This document shows, piece by piece, positions 1 through 13,100 of a DNA stretch of 64,000 nucleotides. Under the pieces are notes generated by a model. The model did no database searches. It saw only the letters and a program-made list of their open reading frames with translations, and was not told the origin of the DNA. The stretch's first letter is position 1. The number at the start of each line of letters is the position of its first letter. The stretch is taken from the NCBI RefSeq assembly GCF_901933205.1, contig NC_044576.1:11503024-11567023 (forward strand), written 5' to 3'. The position numbers and the translations under genes were made by a program. This DNA comes from Camarhynchus parvulus (Eukaryota > Chordata > Aves > Passeriformes > Thraupidae).

Positions 1-1181
1 TGAACCGCTACTCACTGCCATGTCTTGACTCAAAGTACATTAGCAACTAAGCAAAAACAAGCCAGACTGTCAGAAAAAAGGTTCAACAATTTCATATTCA
101 TTAAGGTTCATTAATTTCATCCGTACCACTAGAAGTGGTAGCAAACAAACTGCATATTCCACATATGTAAAAGAAATACATAATTACTATCTAAAATTTC
201 AACCCTTTTTTTTTGTTATTTTTTGGAAAATCTAGCTGGTTTGGGGATCCACAGACTCAACATGAATTGTTTTAATTTAGGTTTTTCTGTGAAAATATGG
301 TCAATTAACATAGGGTTTTTTAGTAGAAATTTCACTAACTCAGAAACAATGTAACAAATCCAGCTCAGTTTGCTCAAGTAGTGTCCCATTTTGCTAGAGA
401 ACTGGATACATTCTTGTTGAATATAATTTTATTGTAGCATTTTTTAAATTAAAACATTCAGAGATGGAAAAAATGTTTTTGTGAATGCAATACATAACTG
501 TGCCATTAGCAAAGCAGAAATTTGGCAATGGCAGGAAGACACAGTACCTTTGACAGCACTGGTGTTTGTGCTAGTGAGTTGAAGCCTCTTCCCTGAAAGA
601 TGTTTCACCTGAAGGCATGAAAGGCAACCAGCATAGGAGTAAATCATCAAGAAAAGATTTAAACTATGATTTTCTATACTTACCTTTTATATTTCCCAGG
701 GTAAAAAAGTGCAAGACCTTTTGCTATGGTTTGTAAAGTGAGAACTAAGATAACACTGGGACATCCACCCATTTCTTCCTGTCCTTACTTACCTACCAAT
801 TCACTTCTGACACTTCTAAGGAATGTCTCTGACAGTGCTGATTGGGATGAATGTTTTTCACTCAGTGACAGGGATGCTGTGGCAGGAACAGTGAGGTGGA
901 CACACATCAGCTGGAGAAGGTGTTTCTATAGCTACACAGTCGCGCTGTAGCTGGCCCTGGCCTACAGCCTGGGCTGAGACAAGTGGAAGAAAACAAGGTG
1001 CAATCAATATTAAAGGTGGGAAAATAATCACTATGCTTTTTTTCACTTGTTCATCAATAAACATACTATCTGTTCATTGGCTGTCTACATTTCTGAGCAA
1101 ATATGACATTCCACAAGGTAGAAATATTGGAAAGTTAATTTTGGAGCAATTACACCCTTGCAGATTTCCTCAGCTTTCATT

Positions 1182-1187
1182 TTTATT
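1182..1187 (-). promoter_or_regulatory. Possible poly(A) signal (AATAAA) of the - strand candidate gene
   Basis: The + strand reads tttatt here, which is AATAAA on the - strand, about 100 nt beyond the candidate stop codon at 1289-1291. A GT-containing stretch follows it. The hexamer is common by chance in AT-rich DNA, so it matters only together with the candidate terminal exon. Confidence 0.2.
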
Positions 1188-1288
1188 TTTCATTCAACAA
1201 GTTATTAGTGTTAATGATACCCTTGGCTAATCCCATCCTCACAGGACCAGGTGGTACATGTTAACACTTCCAAATTAACAGCTGTGTT

Positions 1289-1422
1289 TCAGATAGAGAC
1301 ACTGGTAGGCTTGTTCAGCCCTTTATAGGAGAAGAAGTTACTTGTCTCACTGCATTGGACAGGGTCAGGTCGGTACTCACGGGCTGGCACCAGTCTTGGC
1401 TTAAGAGGTTCATTGTAAGGGT
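1289..1422 (-). CDS. Candidate terminal coding exon of an unrecognised antisense gene
   Basis: On the - strand an acceptor (actattgcag) precedes two phase-1 bases and 43 open codons ending in TGA at 1291-1289. The peptide contains PYNEPLKPRLVPAR followed by EYRPDPVQC and ends in KPTSVSI. It is proline- and charge-rich and has no domain I recognise. The first two bases (AC) join the trailing G of the candidate exon at 9999-10139 to give GAC (Asp), so the phases agree. A GTGAGT at 1380-1375 could instead act as a donor, cutting the exon to 42 bp (phase 1 to 1). The open frame continues sensibly past it, so I prefer a terminal exon. Homology is not recognised and chance cannot be excluded. Confidence 0.3.
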
Positions 1423-4400
1423 CTGCAATAGTGTTTAGGCCAACACAGAGAGTAAAAATAAAGTTTCAGGTTAGCAGGCAAGAAAAATTACCATAAGAAT
1501 TCAAAATATTCCAGTTTTACATGAAGAACAGTGGAATACTTTTCCCTAAGGCATGCGTGCCTATACCCTTCTGGTTCATTTATATACTGTAATCTTCACT
1601 ATAACTTAATTTTTCTTATTCTGGATTGCATTGAAGAAACAAAGAAAATATCTCGCTAGAAATTCCTGTTTTGCCTTCAGTTGAATTAAACTGGGCTAAC
1701 ATGAATAGAGACTTGAGTAGGGGCAAGCAGTTTTATACCAAGAATTGTTTTTACACAGGCTTTAAAAGAGCACTTTTTTCCTTGTGAATATTTCCTTTTT
1801 CTTGGTGAGTGACTGGAATGTAGTGCTTCTACTAAACAAGACATACATGTGAGAGAGAATTATATCTGTCAATTGTATTAATTGAGGTGAAAAAACCTCC
1901 TGGATTAAAAAAGAAGAGGACAGATTTTAATGTTTTCAAGCAGTTCTAGTGTTCTATTAGCAGTGCTAAGTTACGCAATATCACTCTGACTCTTTTCTGT
2001 GATTGACAGATGTATATATATGGAAAGGTTTCTTTAACTAGAATTTAGTCCATATTTGTCTGCACCAATATCACTGTTATCATAAAACCATATACCAGGA
2101 CTGATGTAGTAAATCTAATCCAAAACCTGTACAGCATGTTGGTGTTATAAAAGCTGATGATTTTAGGCCCTTGGTGGGACAGTAGCAGGGAACAGCCTCT
2201 TTCTGCACAGAGCTAGAAAAGCATCAGTACTTACTGCCACTCCACTGCCTGCACCAGCCAGCTCAAAAGCAGATGGCCCTGGCAAACTCTGTAGGTGTGT
2301 GAGGTGTGCTGACTGAGGCAAGAACTGAGGCCTTGTGTGAGACAGAGGTCCAAGTTTCAGAAAAAAAACTATCTTGTCTTCAGTCATCTGCAGTTTATTC
2401 CTTTTATTTGAAGAATTGCCTGAAACCTGCTTGGAGAGTTCTCAAGTCTGATATAAATATTGTGCTGACTCAAAGCACCTAGGAAACAAACTTCCCTGCA
2501 ACAGGGTTAGTGCCAATTAAGATTGGCAACTAATTCTGGCCTGCTCTAGAATTAACATGGCAGCTCGGCATGGATAAATATTTACACTTATGAACAAATA
2601 AATCATTCTGTTATCCAGACTAACAGAAAGTGGGGATAAAACAGAAATAGCAAACCCACTGACAATCCTGGGTATGTAAAGAAAGCATTAAGAAGAAATT
2701 AGTGAGAGTGCAGCACTGAAACAGGGAGTAGCAGTATGCTCTGTGATGGCTGGGGTGCCAGCAGATTCCCATACCATGAATAAAATACTGCTTCCAGACC
2801 TGATCTGACTTCAGGACAATCCCAAAAAGCAGTCAAACACTCCATTAATCAAAAGATAATTGTAGATACTATCCCAGCTTCCAATCCCACCACAGCCACT
2901 CTGTTTGCAGCTCCCAACAGTTCCCTCTTGTCATTTTCATCTCCTATTTACCACTATGGCCTGTACCACACACTAATCACCATTTCATGTACCTTTATCT
3001 CTGGCATTCTTTTTTGTCTCCTGCAGTTGCTCAAACTCAAAGCCTTGTTCTACCTCAGCAAGCAGGGTGTAAGAAAAAGATTTGTTGGATCTCCTAGGGA
3101 AAAGCAGAGAAGTGGCAAACAATTAGGCACTATCTCTGTCTCCTGGAGCTTGCAGTGCCATGGAATTGGTGAGAGAAGTAGATGGCAGAGACACTGTATG
3201 CAGTAAAGGGACACACAGAAAAATGCAAATGAAACCCTCCATGCATTTTCAAAAGGATCAAGTAAAGAATCCTCCTTTCCCTCCTTGGGTAGTTGCTTGA
3301 GGGTTTTTATTGCATTCTTTAACACCAAGGTCTTTAAGGGGCTCCATAAACAGCACCTAACGTATTCTTCAGCTGGGAACCAGTTACAAAGCACTGAGGC
3401 CATTTAACCCTCAGTAAGGGGTCTCCTAGAGCATGAGGCAGATTAGAGGGATCCCCAGGTGACACAAAATCCCCAGGCCTCCCCACTTGCCTGCCATTTC
3501 TGTGGCTGCAGAAACAACCAGCAGCAGCTGTTCCAATGCAGACACTTCCAGGTAAGGCAGATGGGCTCCCCTGCACTCACTTCTCTTCTCCCTAACTGCT
3601 ACTGCTCTTCTCATCTGCTCTGCTCTTTTCCTTGCACTCCCTCTCTTGGATTCCTGGGTCAAGCAAGTGAAAGGGATTAGGATGGGCTAAGGAGAAGGAA
3701 CAAGATACCTCAGCTACTGTTTTGGACATGGATGTTGAACTTTTAGATCAGTACTAGAAACAAGGAGATACTGCATTTCAAAACTGAAATAATGGAACAA
3801 TTCAGATGACTGTGCTGCAGCTGAAGAAGGTACAGGAAGCTTTGTAAAACAATCCAGAAAGATCAACCACTATTTCTCACACAGCTACTCAGATCCAGGG
3901 CTTATTTCATGCAATTACTCAGCAATGCACTGACATCTTAACAGACAGCAAGCAAGGAGGCCCCAGGACTTGAAACCACAAACTGGCCAGGTGCAGGATC
4001 TGTGTGCTCCAAGAGGATCTGTTACACCAATTACCTACTTGGTGGCTTGAGACAGCCTTGCAGGAATTGTGCTTCACACACTGTCCACAGCAAATCGTTA
4101 CTGCATGTGGTAGATATTTACTAACATTCTACATATGGATGAACTATACCTTGTACCTATATATTTCCAGGATTTTCTATGTGAAAACTATAGGAGGAAG
4201 AAAACAGGAATTTTTACTTTTGTACTTAAGCACTGGGTTGTAGCTGATCCTTTAGAGAGGTGCAAAAATCTGTGGTGCTCCATACCCAAGCACAAGCATT
4301 TCCCAGACTCACTTTGACTAACTTTGGTTTATGCTACATTTCATTGCTGGCAGTGGAACTGTTGTACCTACCCAGCAAACACAAGTGGTTTTAACATCCA

Positions 4401-7400
4401 TAACTCACAAATGCCACATGCAGATGTGCTTTCACAGTTTACAACTCTGCTGAATTGCCTTCTCATAATTCGAAGAGTGCTCACACAGTTTCCACCGCAT
4501 AGCAAAATTATTTCATAATAAGATAAGAATCTCTGCTGCAGCAGATGAAAAACATTTGTTTGGAATATTTCAGCTACACTGCAGATGAACAGCCTATTGC
4601 ATTATGTATATCCTGATTACAGAAACCAGAGAATACAGTGGGCTCAAGTTACCCATGTTCTCTAGTCTTACTGGCAGTTTTGGGTATTTGTTCTATTTTT
4701 CTACTGGAGCCCCATCTAATCTAGGAGATGACTAAGAAGACAGCAATTCAGACCAAGACAAATTTAAAAGCACAAGAATCCAGGATATTTGTAGTAGGGC
4801 ACATTAATTTTTAAAATATGGAGGAGTAAAGAGTTTTTCTTTAAAAAATAATTTTAATTACATATATAGTTTAAAGGCTGACATCATCTAAAGGTATGAA
4901 CATTGCAAGCAAGAACATAAATACATTAGATTATGAAACAAGTCCTGGCCAGAAAATTATGTTCCTCACTCGCACAAAGATGTCATGGGAAGGGTGGAGC
5001 AACAAGATGTCCAGATCACTACGGGGACAGGCTGAGTGAGCAGTTATAAGGAGATTTTGGATAAAGACATGATCATTTAAACAATAGGACTGAAGCAGCT
5101 GAATCCTGTCCCTGTGTTTGCCTTTGACTTGTTTCAAGGCTTCTATTTTCCAAGTCACTTAAGCTACTCCATTTATCCAAAGTTTGATGTTAAAGTTCCA
5201 CTTGTTTTTTACTTCATTAGCAGTACTTGAATAAAACCAAGAGGATTCACAGATATTTTGGCAACATAAGGCTGATGTAAAATCCGTGTAGTTAATGCCA
5301 CTTATACTCCATCCCAAAATAATCAATAGGAAGATATTGTGCATGTCTGGAAGATATTTCAAAGCCATCTCACTAACTTATTGGGCACTTTGGTCTCAAG
5401 TATTTCTGAGAAGAATAGATGCAATTAACCTTAGTACCTTTTTTTCGGTACTGTCATGTCTCTGCTCAACAGACCATTTGTATCCATCTTCTCCTCACCC
5501 ATCTACAACTCCCAGAGGTGAAGAGTGAACTTCCAATGAAAAAATTGCTATCTTGAACCTGAGTGGACTGTAACCTAAGTGTGGCAGCAGCATTTTGCTA
5601 AGCTAAGAGCAGTATTAAATACAGAAATGAGAAGCAACTGCCTGAAACTGTTCCAGAAGAAATTGCACAGGAGACCAGGATGACAACTGAACCTCAAAGA
5701 GTGGGTGCTTTTCAGCTAGGCTCCTCATAATGCATGCATTTGCAGCCTTTCCCTTTCCTGATATGCCAAACAAAGCATCTATTCAATTTACTCATTCCTC
5801 TGTATGGTTACTAGAAGCCACCAGGGCTACTGCCAAGGGGCAGGGACAGCCAAAAGCTCTCGGTGTTCAAATGCACCTGGTAGAGCACACAGTGCCCCTC
5901 ACATCACAAGGGGTTGCTGCATTCATGAATGCAACTGCTGCAATAAATGCACCCTAACTCCACCTTCCCCTGCCCCACAGCAATCTCTACTGTGTTGTCT
6001 AAAGCAATCCAACCACCTACAATAAGAGCTATATTCAGTTTAGGAAGAAAAAGTATCAAAATATACCAAAAACTCTTCATCCAAAACATTGCATCTCCTT
6101 CACCACTCTTTATTTTGACCTCTGCTTTTGACCTCTATTGCTACAAGAACTCTGTTTTGTTATCTTTTCTGCCTGTTCAGAATTCCTATTTCCTTCACAG
6201 CATCTTACTAAACAGAGTGCACAGTGGAGCTGCCAAATACAAATACATGTATTTAACTTAGCAAGTAAAAGAGGGAAGTGGTAAGAATAGAAATTGTCTT
6301 TAAGGAAGGAATTAGCATGCCTACAAAAAAAAATCCAAATAACTCCACAACAACAAAACAAGCAGCTTCAGCCTAGTTCCCCCTTCTAGACTTTCTACCA
6401 TATCCTGACTTTTTAAATATCATTGCCAGAAAGGCAAGTTCCTCTGATGTGATACCTGTTTCTTGGTGTTTTTCTTCATTTACCAGCAAATCATGGAAAA
6501 TCCACCGCCACAATTTAAGTCACTAAGCCTCATCCATATTTTCGTTCTTTAAAACACTATGGAACTGTTTGAGTATGGGATGCAATTTGACTGAATTCTT
6601 CTGTTATGATCTCTGTTGTGGACAGAGCATAAAGAAAAAATCTTTACACTGGTAGAAGTTTGTTCCTTCTCGTGCTGATGCACACATATTTAAATGTGCC
6701 TCAAAGGGCTTCTAAGAGAGTGTACAAAAGAGTGAACTCCATTTGTGCTGCAAGGACTTTGTCACTAAAAAAAATTTTACAAAAGCCCAAAGAAATGAAA
6801 AGAAAAAAAAGTAGCCTCACTAAAGGAATTCAGCTTGATTCAGCTGCTCTAAGCTTGACCTTGCAGTTGTGGAAAGTTAGAATCTTCACCTGCATTTAAA
6901 TTCCTGCAAACAGAGCTCTGCTGCCCTAACTAGCAGCTCTCAAAAGTTGAATGCATCCATCTTTGGTGTCTGCAGATGACAATTGAACAGCATTTTCTAC
7001 TGTGTGTACACTGACCCTCATTTTCTGTTGCTTGTAACCAGGCCTTTTCAGAAGAGTGACTTTTCTCCTATCTTGGCAGAGACCTATTGCTTATTACAGC
7101 AAACCAAGAAGCCAACTTTGATGTTTCAAAGGTCAGATTTTTTTTTCTGTTATCTAAGAAAAGAAGGCTTTCTTTTTCCCAAAACCATATTGGGGAGACA
7201 CATTAATTTTTACCTTTTTGTCACTTGGCAAAGAGCACAAGGAGCTATGATCAAGTTTTTAAGTTAACTCCGGGGAGCTCCTTTGAAAACTCCTAGTTTG
7301 ATTACTACGGTGTTTGCACCAAAGCAAGAAATAGCTGCCCTGTTCCACTCATCGCAGGGAGGGCAGCAGGGAAGAGTTTATGAACTGTAATTACCAGCTT

Positions 7401-7987
7401 ACCCACTCAGGCTCCTTCCTAAAGCAGGAATCATTCATCATCCTCTTTTGTGCTACCGACTCCTTAAAAGGCCTACTGAACTTTAACTCCCGGGCATCCC
7501 ACCACAGCCAGGCTCCCCCAGAGCCCACGCCAGGGCTACCTAGATGGATTTCAAAGGGAACATCGCGCCGCTCTCCTGCCTTATTTGGAAAACCCTAACT
7601 CTGCAGTGCTTGGCACAACCTCAGCGGCCGCGCAGGGCTTCGCAAACCTGGAGCTCTGACAGAGATTTAACGAGAGGGAACCTCAGATTGCAATGAACTC
7701 CCTGCACCAGCAAGAAACAGAAATGAGAATAAAAAGAGAGGGCGGGCTGACAAGAGCCGAGCGAAAGTTGTCGAGTTAAAAACAAGCCCAAAATGGCCCA
7801 GCGAGGAGCCCTCGGGAGGGCTTTGCGCGTGTTTGGCGTAAAAATCTTCAGGAAGGAGGAAAAGGAAGGCCGGGGAGCGAGCGAGGGAGGGAGGGAGCCG
7901 GTCCGACCCCGGCGAGCGAGGGGCCGGTGGTGCGGGGACACCGGCGGCGCGGACACCGCGGCCGCACACGCTCCTCCGGCCGCGCTC

Positions 7988-8013
7988 GGGCGGGCAGGGC
8001 GGGGGCGGAGCGG
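7988..8013. promoter_or_regulatory. Cluster of GC boxes (Sp/KLF-type)
   Basis: Two gggcggg-type boxes and a further ggggcgg lie within 26 bp inside the CpG island, with another gggcgggcggg run at about 8152-8162. Such clusters bind Sp/KLF factors and position initiation in TATA-less promoters. The motif is seen directly; binding is inferred. Confidence 0.5.
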
Positions 8014-8134
8014 CGCCGGGACGCCCCTGCACCCCCGCGGCGGCCGGGAGGCCTATGGGGGCGCGGCGCCGCCGCCGGAGCGCCGGCAGCCCCTCCCCGC
8101 CGCTGCCTGCGGGAGTGGGAATAAAGACAGATAG

Positions 8135-8992
<858 letters not shown>

Positions 8993-9340
8993 TGACAGTC
9001 TGGTCAATGGTTACACGGATTTCCCGTGCGCAGCCGGAGGGACGGGGGGCAGGACACGCAAAAAGTGCTACATCCGTCATAACGTGCAAAAATACCACCA
9101 CCGCCGCCACCACCCCCCCTTTTAGTTTTTTTTTCCTAAAGCGTTACTTTAAAAACTTGATACGAGACTACATATGGCTTATGAGAGATCAAAGGCAGGC
9201 ACTATTTGAAAGGAAGAAATATAAACAGGAACGTGATACAAACAGCAACAAAGTTTTGTGCACGTTTTGTAACGCAAAACAAGACTAAATGTAACCAAAG
9301 GGAAGGAAGCTAAAAAGCTGGGATATGCAAAGACAATTCG

Positions 9341-9400
9341 CTGTGGAACTCCCTGTCGCAGGAAGTTGTTGAGGTCAAGCACTTCTGCATTGGAGGGGTT
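9341..9400 (+). repeat. CR1 LINE relic
   Basis: The text ctgtggaactccctgtcgca followed by ggaagttgttgaggtcaagc matches the conserved 3' part of sauropsid CR1 elements. It is short and decayed, with no 3' octamer tail recognised. The assignment is from memory of the CR1 consensus. Confidence 0.6.
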
Positions 9401-9998
9401 TCACATGTGTGGAGATACTGCAAGGTGGCACCTCACACACCACAGCTCCCAGCCTCTCCAGAAAAGACCCAGCTACACTTTGGCACCCTACTGTGGGACT
9501 CTTGCCGGAGGCATTCAACAGCGGCTTTGTTTGATATGGTCAGATGGACTATACATCCCAACCTGCTCTGGCACTTCCCACAGAATGACATTTCCAGCAC
9601 CTTTTATGTTAAACGTCGACTTAAAATGTATTCTCAGTCAAAGTACACCCTTCTGTCAGAAAAGTTATGGAGTAATTAATTAAAACTAAATCAAATTTCC
9701 CAAGTGCTCTCATAATAGAGTGCTCACAGTTGTGAGCCAGAGTTATATAGACACGTTTTCCTTTAATTAGAAATTCTTTCTTCTTTAAGAATTTAACAAA
9801 GCACATCCAATCTCAAAATACGTATTGTTTTTGAGAGTATGTGGTTCAACCTGATTAAGTCTTATTAAGCATGACATGACATGGGCAGTTCAACAACATA
9901 TAGACCTAACAAGCATATTGATTTTACAAAAAGATTAGCAGGCAGTGCAATTCAAGCTATTAGCTACCTATCTGTTGATGACAAATTGTAGATTTTAC

Positions 9999-10139
9999 CC
10001 CTTCCTGCTTGGCTTTCGAGCTTTATGGTACCCAGGTAGCAGCAAGCCTCCAGGAGTTCGGCCAGCATGGATTCCACATTGGGACTCTCTTCAGGCCTGT
10101 ATTTGTTGAAGTTGGGATACATTCTGCTCACAGCAGGTC
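9999..10139 (-). CDS. Candidate internal exon of an unrecognised antisense gene
   Basis: On the - strand a pyrimidine-rich tract (tttcttcctttttctccc) leads to an AG at 10141-10140, then 141 bp open in one frame, with a gtaaaa donor starting at 9998. The peptide contains RMYPNFNKYRPEESPNVES and LAELLEACCYLGTIKLE, which looks like structured protein. Phase is 1 in and 1 out: its first two bases complete a Gly codon with the exon at 16180-16357, and its last G completes Asp with 1289-1422. The donor is suboptimal and an adenine-rich run separates tract and acceptor. It lies about 1.3 kb inside ZCCHC24 intron 1, on the other strand. No family recognised. Confidence 0.3.
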
Positions 10140-13100
10140 CTTTATTTTTTTGGGAGAAAAAGGAAGAAACAAGTAAATGGAGTCTGCATTCAGGAAGTCT
10201 TTGAAACAGTCTCTGAGAAACAGTTTTCTCTTCCTGACAGTTCCCCGAGTTCATTTTCGGCTTCTACTATACTCTCTGCAAGTAGGGGCTAATCCTTTTG
10301 TCACACTCCCTTTCCACTTGGCTCATAGTTCTTTCCATTTTCCCCCCTAACCTTCTGGAAAATAATTTGCCTGCTATGCCAGGCCTTCCTCAGGCCCCTG
10401 TCTCTGCCCCAGCTCCAAGCAGTCAGTCCCTGTGCAGCCTCCCCCCAGCTGTGCTGTTTTCAGAGCCCAGAAGTCACCTTCTGTGTGGATTCCTATCGCC
10501 CACAAACTGTAACTTTATTCTGCTCTTTTTAACCTCATTACAGTTTCCTGAGGCACATGAACAGCAGCAGCAACTGAGAATTCCAGCTCTGTAGAAAGCC
10601 AAGAGCATTCACCATTCAGAAAATAAGAAGCCATTTCATTCTATGCAGCTGTTTTATTATTTTTAAAAGATAAAGCATGTTAGTTTATTGCCATTCATTT
10701 TCCAGCCTGTGATGATAGCTTTGATTATGTGGCTGATGGAGACACTTCTGTGTTTCCAGTATTGACCTGAACTTTGTCTTAATACACGGTAACCTGAAAA
10801 GAGGGCAAGGAGCACAGCTATCTCCTATGGCATGGGAATGCATCTGCCCTGCTGGATATGCCCTGAAGGAAGTAGGGAACCCTCTAATTTCCCAGGCTAG
10901 CACTGCCTGCTTATACAGCAGCTTTCATTCAGGACTTTAGAAGGTGCTAGAGATACTGTTGCTCAAAAGAAGTTCTGCCAGTATGTTAGATGCTCTGTTC
11001 TTTCCAGAAACGGGAAACTAGACTGCTTTTTGGCAGCAGTCACCCAAGAGTTTCCGACAATGTCATGCTCCTAATTCTTGAGATTCTAACATCTGTTTAT
11101 TTGCAGATGCCATTGGGTATGCACTACACATTTCAACCACATAAAATTATTTTGGAGAGCATTAGTACTGTGTGCTGTTTCTGCAGCAAGTGGGCTTATG
11201 CTATCTTTGGAACAACACATAGCTTTCCACAGTCAAACTGTTGACTGTTTTCTGCACAGTGCTTGCTTTGGTTGGCATTTTTTTTCTCCTCACGGTTTTG
11301 TCCTGGGTTGGCTTAGCCTGGAGCCGAGCTGTGACAATGATTGACACATAGCTGTACACAATATTTGGAAAGTGACCTAATGAGGGTCCAAAATAGCAAC
11401 AGATTGAAAAATGATAGGATCATAGGGTGTAAAATAGTTGTGTGTCCTGTATGTTGCCTTGCAATTGAAACTTTCTGGAGAAGAACACTTGGAATAAGAG
11501 ACAGCACTTGTGAAAAGTTGCTATTATGCAGGGTTTGCAAGTCTGCATGGCACTGCCTGTGTATGTGACTTGCATACTGACCAAAGGAACAGGACAGAAA
11601 AAAAATAAAAGTGCCAGCACCCACAGAGTAGTCTTGTACTTCAAGATTTTTGTCCTCCAGACTTTTTCCACTACAATGGATGCCTTCTAAATAAACATGA
11701 TGAACACAGCTGTTTGGTGCATAAAAGCCCATTGTACCAAGAAAAAAAACAATAATAAAGGTTTAAACAGTAAAGCAACAATGAGTGTTTTGTTCTGTAT
11801 GCAAGACTCGTTTTGCAAAACAGACCTGCTTTAAACCAAACTTTATGGCACCATTTGTTGTCCTAGATATGAAATAAAAGCATGTTAGACCATTAAGATG
11901 CAATAAATTGGCCATTGAACTGAGCTCCACCCTCATTATAACACCATCCATCAGAGCCAAGTATTTGAGGTTTTGTTGTGAGGCTGGTTACAGGGAATTT
12001 AATGCCTTTGAGACACGGCCAGGTATCTGTGGCTTTGTCATTGAGGGTTATAATTGAACAACCTAGAGTAAGGGGGCAAGAGACCCATAAGGTATTTTTT
12101 CTACACTAACAGGAGGCATCCTACCAGTTCAATGCTGTCTTTGGTCAAGAAGAGACAGCAAGCAGTAACTAGAAATTATCCTAATAAAATAGTTAAATTT
12201 TTTCTCTGCTCTGTATCCTTCAAAAGCAAAATTCCTTCTAGAAGCCTCTATGGCAGCCGCTTTCTGGATCGAAACCAGGTTTTATTTAAGCACAAATAAC
12301 TGCACGTACTAGATGAGAAAATAATCACCATTTTCATGTTTCTGAATTGGAGACTTGCAGATCCAGTCCTTATAGGCAAGACGGGAACTAACTGGGAATG
12401 AGAGCACACCAGCTAGTTCAGTTTGCTGCAGTAAAGTATGGATCACTTGTTTGGAAAGAAAAATGCATGGAGTTAAAAAAAGTTCACAGAGTGCTGTGGA
12501 AAATAACACTCAAATCCCTGTGAAACAAGCGAGTCTAAAGCACTGGGATAGATTAGGTAACTTCCCAAAGAAGATAGTGACATTCACAAGCTAACAACAG
12601 AAACTGATGAAACACTGGAAGAACAAAAACATAGGGAAGGAAATTGGCAGTTCTACAGAAAATGTATTTTATCAAACTTGTTGTTCGTCTGTCTTTCATA
12701 GAATTAGGAGGCTACATACTAGGCTGACACTTGGCGAAGAAATATCTGTTATTTGGCCTAGATGAAGTAATTTGAGGGATAATTATACGATTTAAAAAAA
12801 TCTCCATTGGGTTAGTATCAGAAGAATACAAGGATTGCTTCACCACATGAGGCCATTGGTTCCCTGAATTAAGTGCAGTATCTTTGAGAACAGCCATGAT
12901 TAAAAGATTTTAAAGGGAAAACCAAATGCCTTTTAAGAGGCTGCTCACAACCAGTATGGTCTGAAGGCAAACTCAACAGAGAGGCAGGTTAGCAGAAATT
13001 GCTCTATGTTCCAAAACTTGTCCAATTTGTTTAATTTTGTGTAACATTATTAGTAAATCTAACACACAGCATGTTTTTGATCCACAGGGTGCTTAATGTG

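Larger units (their letters stand above)
1..7559. other. AT-rich region upstream of ZCCHC24
   Basis: This stretch is AT-rich and CpG-poor, and I recognise no known gene in it. Its open frames are short and lack a family signature. The only segment that stands out is the - strand candidate terminal exon at 1289-1422, listed separately. I see no CR1 tail, LTR or tRNA-like structure here. GC content and CpG frequency begin to rise after about 7450, leading into the ZCCHC24 promoter. Confidence 0.6.

Noticed and set aside
4931..5158. 75-codon - strand frame with two CpGs
   Set aside because: No convincing splice sites bound it and the peptide matches no family I know.
11293..11345. tgtcctgggttggct motif, resembling the start of some songbird LTRs
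   Set aside because: Only about 20 bases resemble it, with no partner LTR, target-site duplication or internal region.
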